From: an uncultured Desulfomonile sp.
GTDB taxonomy: Bacteria > Desulfobacterota > Desulfomonilia > Desulfomonilales > Desulfomonilaceae
Direction: 5' to 3'
DNA length: 6,807 nt
Assembly (NCBI GenBank): GCA_903920415.1
Contig: CAIXMD010000533.1
Coordinates: 1 to 6,807, forward strand
In this document: in pieces, positions 5,667-6,807 of the stretch
Layout of the letters: each line of letters starts with the position of its first letter
Position numbering within the stretch: position 1 is the stretch's first letter
The notes under the pieces: generated by a model
The model's database searches: none
The model's input: the letters and a program-made list of their open reading frames with translations, nothing else
What the model was told of the DNA's origin: nothing
Program-made: the position numbers and the translations under genes

Positions 5667-6430
5667 TTGACAATCCTTGGGCTCCCACCTCTCTGAAGGA
5701 AAAAACAGCTCTCGTCACCGGGGGAGCCAGGGGTATTGGGAGAGCTATCTGTATAACCTTGGCGCGGGCCGGCGCTTTCGTAGTAGTCAATTTTCGACAA
5801 TCTGATAGAGCTGGGCAGGAGACGCTTGATATAATCAAACAGCAAGGTGGGCAAGGACGACTCGAACCTTTTGACGTGACCGATTCGGAGACTGTAGATA
5901 GGGCCATCGCTAATATAATCGGGGAGACCTCGACAATAGACATTCTTGTCAATAACGCGGGAATAGTTAGTGATGGGCTCCTAGCGAGGATGAAAGATCC
6001 CGATTGGAATGACGTATTAGCGACTAATCTCACGGGAGCGTTTCACTTGTGTCGCGCAGTCTCCAAAATCATGATCCGAAAGCGGCACGGTAGGATCGTC
6101 AATATAGCCTCTACTGCAGGAGAGGCTGGGAATGCAGGCCAGGCCAACTATTCAGCTGCAAAAGCGGGGTTGATAGGACTTACCAAATCCATGGCAAGGG
6201 AACTTGCCCCGCGCAACATTCTGGTTAATTCGGTCTCGCCGGGAGTCATCAGTGGTGGGATGACTGATAGACTCGATGAAGCTCAATTGGAGATTATCCG
6301 AAGCAATGTTCCCTTGGGAAAGATGGGACAACCGGAAGACGTTGCCGCTGCCGTACTTTTCCTTTGCTCCGGGATGTCCGATTACATAACCGGCCAAGTT
6401 ATACGAGTTAACGGTGGGCTTTACATGTGA
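5663..6430 (+). CDS. fabG: 3-oxoacyl-ACP reductase
   Basis: FabG uses NADPH to reduce 3-ketoacyl-ACP in the first reductive step of each fatty-acid elongation cycle. The 255-residue classical short-chain dehydrogenase has the cofactor loop TGGARGIG (19-26), NNAG (97-100), and the complete catalytic set N122, S150, Y163, K167, with the same spacing as E. coli N110, S138, Y151, K155. The segment RHGRIVNIAS is strongly FabG-like, and VNSVSPGVI and the C-terminal TGQVIRVNGG are also typical. The ATGA overlap with fabD and AGGG eight bases upstream support the start and translational coupling. PhaB-type or other reductases share the fold, but the fabD/acpP context makes FabG much the best reading. 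Confidence 0.95.
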   Translation: MIDNPWAPTSLKEKTALVTGGARGIGRAICITLARAGAFVVVNFRQSDRAGQETLDIIKQQGGQGRLEPFDVTDSETVDRAIANIIGETSTIDILVNNAGIVSDGLLARMKDPDWNDVLATNLTGAFHLCRAVSKIMIRKRHGRIVNIASTAGEAGNAGQANYSAAKAGLIGLTKSMARELAPRNILVNSVSPGVISGGMTDRLDEAQLEIIRSNVPLGKMGQPEDVAAAVLFLCSGMSDYITGQVIRVNGGLYM

Positions 6431-6435
6431 AGAAT

Positions 6436-6515
6436 TAGGCGCCTGACGCGTCCAATTCCTCTGAGAAATACTAGAAGAGGCACGGCGACGTTCATAAGAT
6501 TTCCAGCGGCGCCTA
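6436..6515. repeat. inverted repeat in the fabG-acpP gap
   Basis: TAGGCGCC (6436-6443) and GGCGCCTA (6508-6515) are perfect eight-base inverted arms 64 bases apart, each centred on the palindrome GGCGCC. Between them a smaller pair, CCTCT (6458-6462) and AGAGG (6476-6480), could form an inner stem. The 115-bp gap otherwise shows no clear promoter. The structure could slow RNA decay or raise acpP expression relative to fabG, or be chance. Confidence 0.3.
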
Positions 6516-6531
6516 CTTAAGAATACTTCTG

Positions 6532-6538
6532 GGAGGAG
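6532..6538 (+). promoter_or_regulatory. strong ribosome binding site of acpP
   Basis: GGAGGAG, with its GGAGG core ending nine bases before the ATG at 6546, is the strongest site in the fab cluster. This fits the large amount of acyl carrier protein a cell needs. Confidence 0.8.
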
Positions 6539-6545
6539 ACCCAAC

Positions 6546-6791
6546 ATGGATGAGCTTGATAAAAGAGTCGTAGATCTCATTGCCGAAGTGCTTGTAGACG
6601 TCAACAAAGAAAACATCCAGTTGAATTCGAAGATTGTAGCGGACCTTGGCGCTGAATCTCTGGACATTTACGACATTATTGCACTATTGGAAGACGAATT
6701 CGATATGGAGATTACCGACGAGGAAGTGGAAAAGATCCAGACGGTCCAGGATGTTGCCGATTTCATAAGAGAGCATAAGAAACGCTCTTGA
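6546..6791 (+). CDS. acpP: acyl carrier protein
   Basis: This small, acidic, cytoplasmic protein carries growing acyl chains on a phosphopantetheine arm attached to S38. The 81-residue sequence has the attachment motif DLGAESLD (33-40), then helix II (IYDIIALLEDEF) and the typical end MEITDEEVEKIQTVQDVADFI. The usual motif is DSL; here the residue before the serine is Glu. The length is normal for AcpP. Its place directly after fabD and fabG points to the housekeeping carrier rather than a specialised one, although the E-S variant leaves a second, more specialised ACP possible. fabF would be expected next but the window ends 16 bp after the stop. Confidence 0.93.
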   Translation: MDELDKRVVDLIAEVLVDVNKENIQLNSKIVADLGAESLDIYDIIALLEDEFDMEITDEEVEKIQTVQDVADFIREHKKRS

Positions 6792-6807
6792 GGCAAAATC
6801 GCCATAG

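Noticed and set aside
5614..6033. Long minus-strand frames opposite fabD, fabG and acpP (also 5477-5854 and 6152-6667)
   Set aside because: They lie antisense to strongly conserved fab genes and their translations match no family; they are codon-bias shadows.
1..6807. Mobile elements, CRISPR arrays, tRNA or rRNA genes
   Set aside because: No transposase or integrase, no regularly spaced repeats, and no tRNA- or rRNA-like sequence was seen on either strand.

Overview
The window looks like ordinary chromosomal DNA from a Gram-negative bacterium. The most likely group is the Desulfobacterota (former Deltaproteobacteria). This rests on a periplasmic protein with an OmpA-type peptidoglycan-binding domain, a cysteine-rich YceD/DUF177 protein in front of a zinc-ribbon L32 gene, a fab gene cluster, and near-consensus sigma-70 promoters in a genome of medium GC content. 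The lineage is an inference from gene style and could not be tested by search.

Left part (1-3432), envelope-related accessory genes. A minus-strand gene (129-1190) encodes an exported von Willebrand A plus OmpA-C protein whose metal site (MIDAS) looks degraded. It diverges from a plus-strand DUF2752 membrane protein (1400-1843), whose promoter sits so close that the mRNA may be leaderless. A membrane-anchored alpha/beta hydrolase resembling the acid-lipase family follows (1971-3086). Converging on it from the other strand is a small proline-rich exported protein of unknown function (3121-3432), driven by a perfect TTGACA-N17-TATAAT promoter.

Middle (3433-3670) is an AT-rich divergent control region. 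It holds promoters in both directions and two operator-like dyads.

Right part (3671-6807) is a ribosome and fatty-acid synthesis cluster: yceD, a 299-bp gap with a predicted hairpin and a 12-bp palindrome, rpmF (L32, not on the supplied list of long reading frames), fabD, fabG overlapping fabD by 4 bp, and acpP. FabD loads malonyl groups on the ACP made by acpP, and FabG reduces the 3-ketoacyl-ACP intermediates. The genes plsX and fabH, often found between rpmF and fabD, are absent here, and fabF, if present, would lie beyond the right edge.

I found no mobile element, CRISPR array, tRNA, rRNA or clearly new multigene system. The most interesting points are the degraded MIDAS, the consensus promoter on an orphan secreted protein, the possible leaderless DUF2752 mRNA, and the unexplained yceD-rpmF gap.
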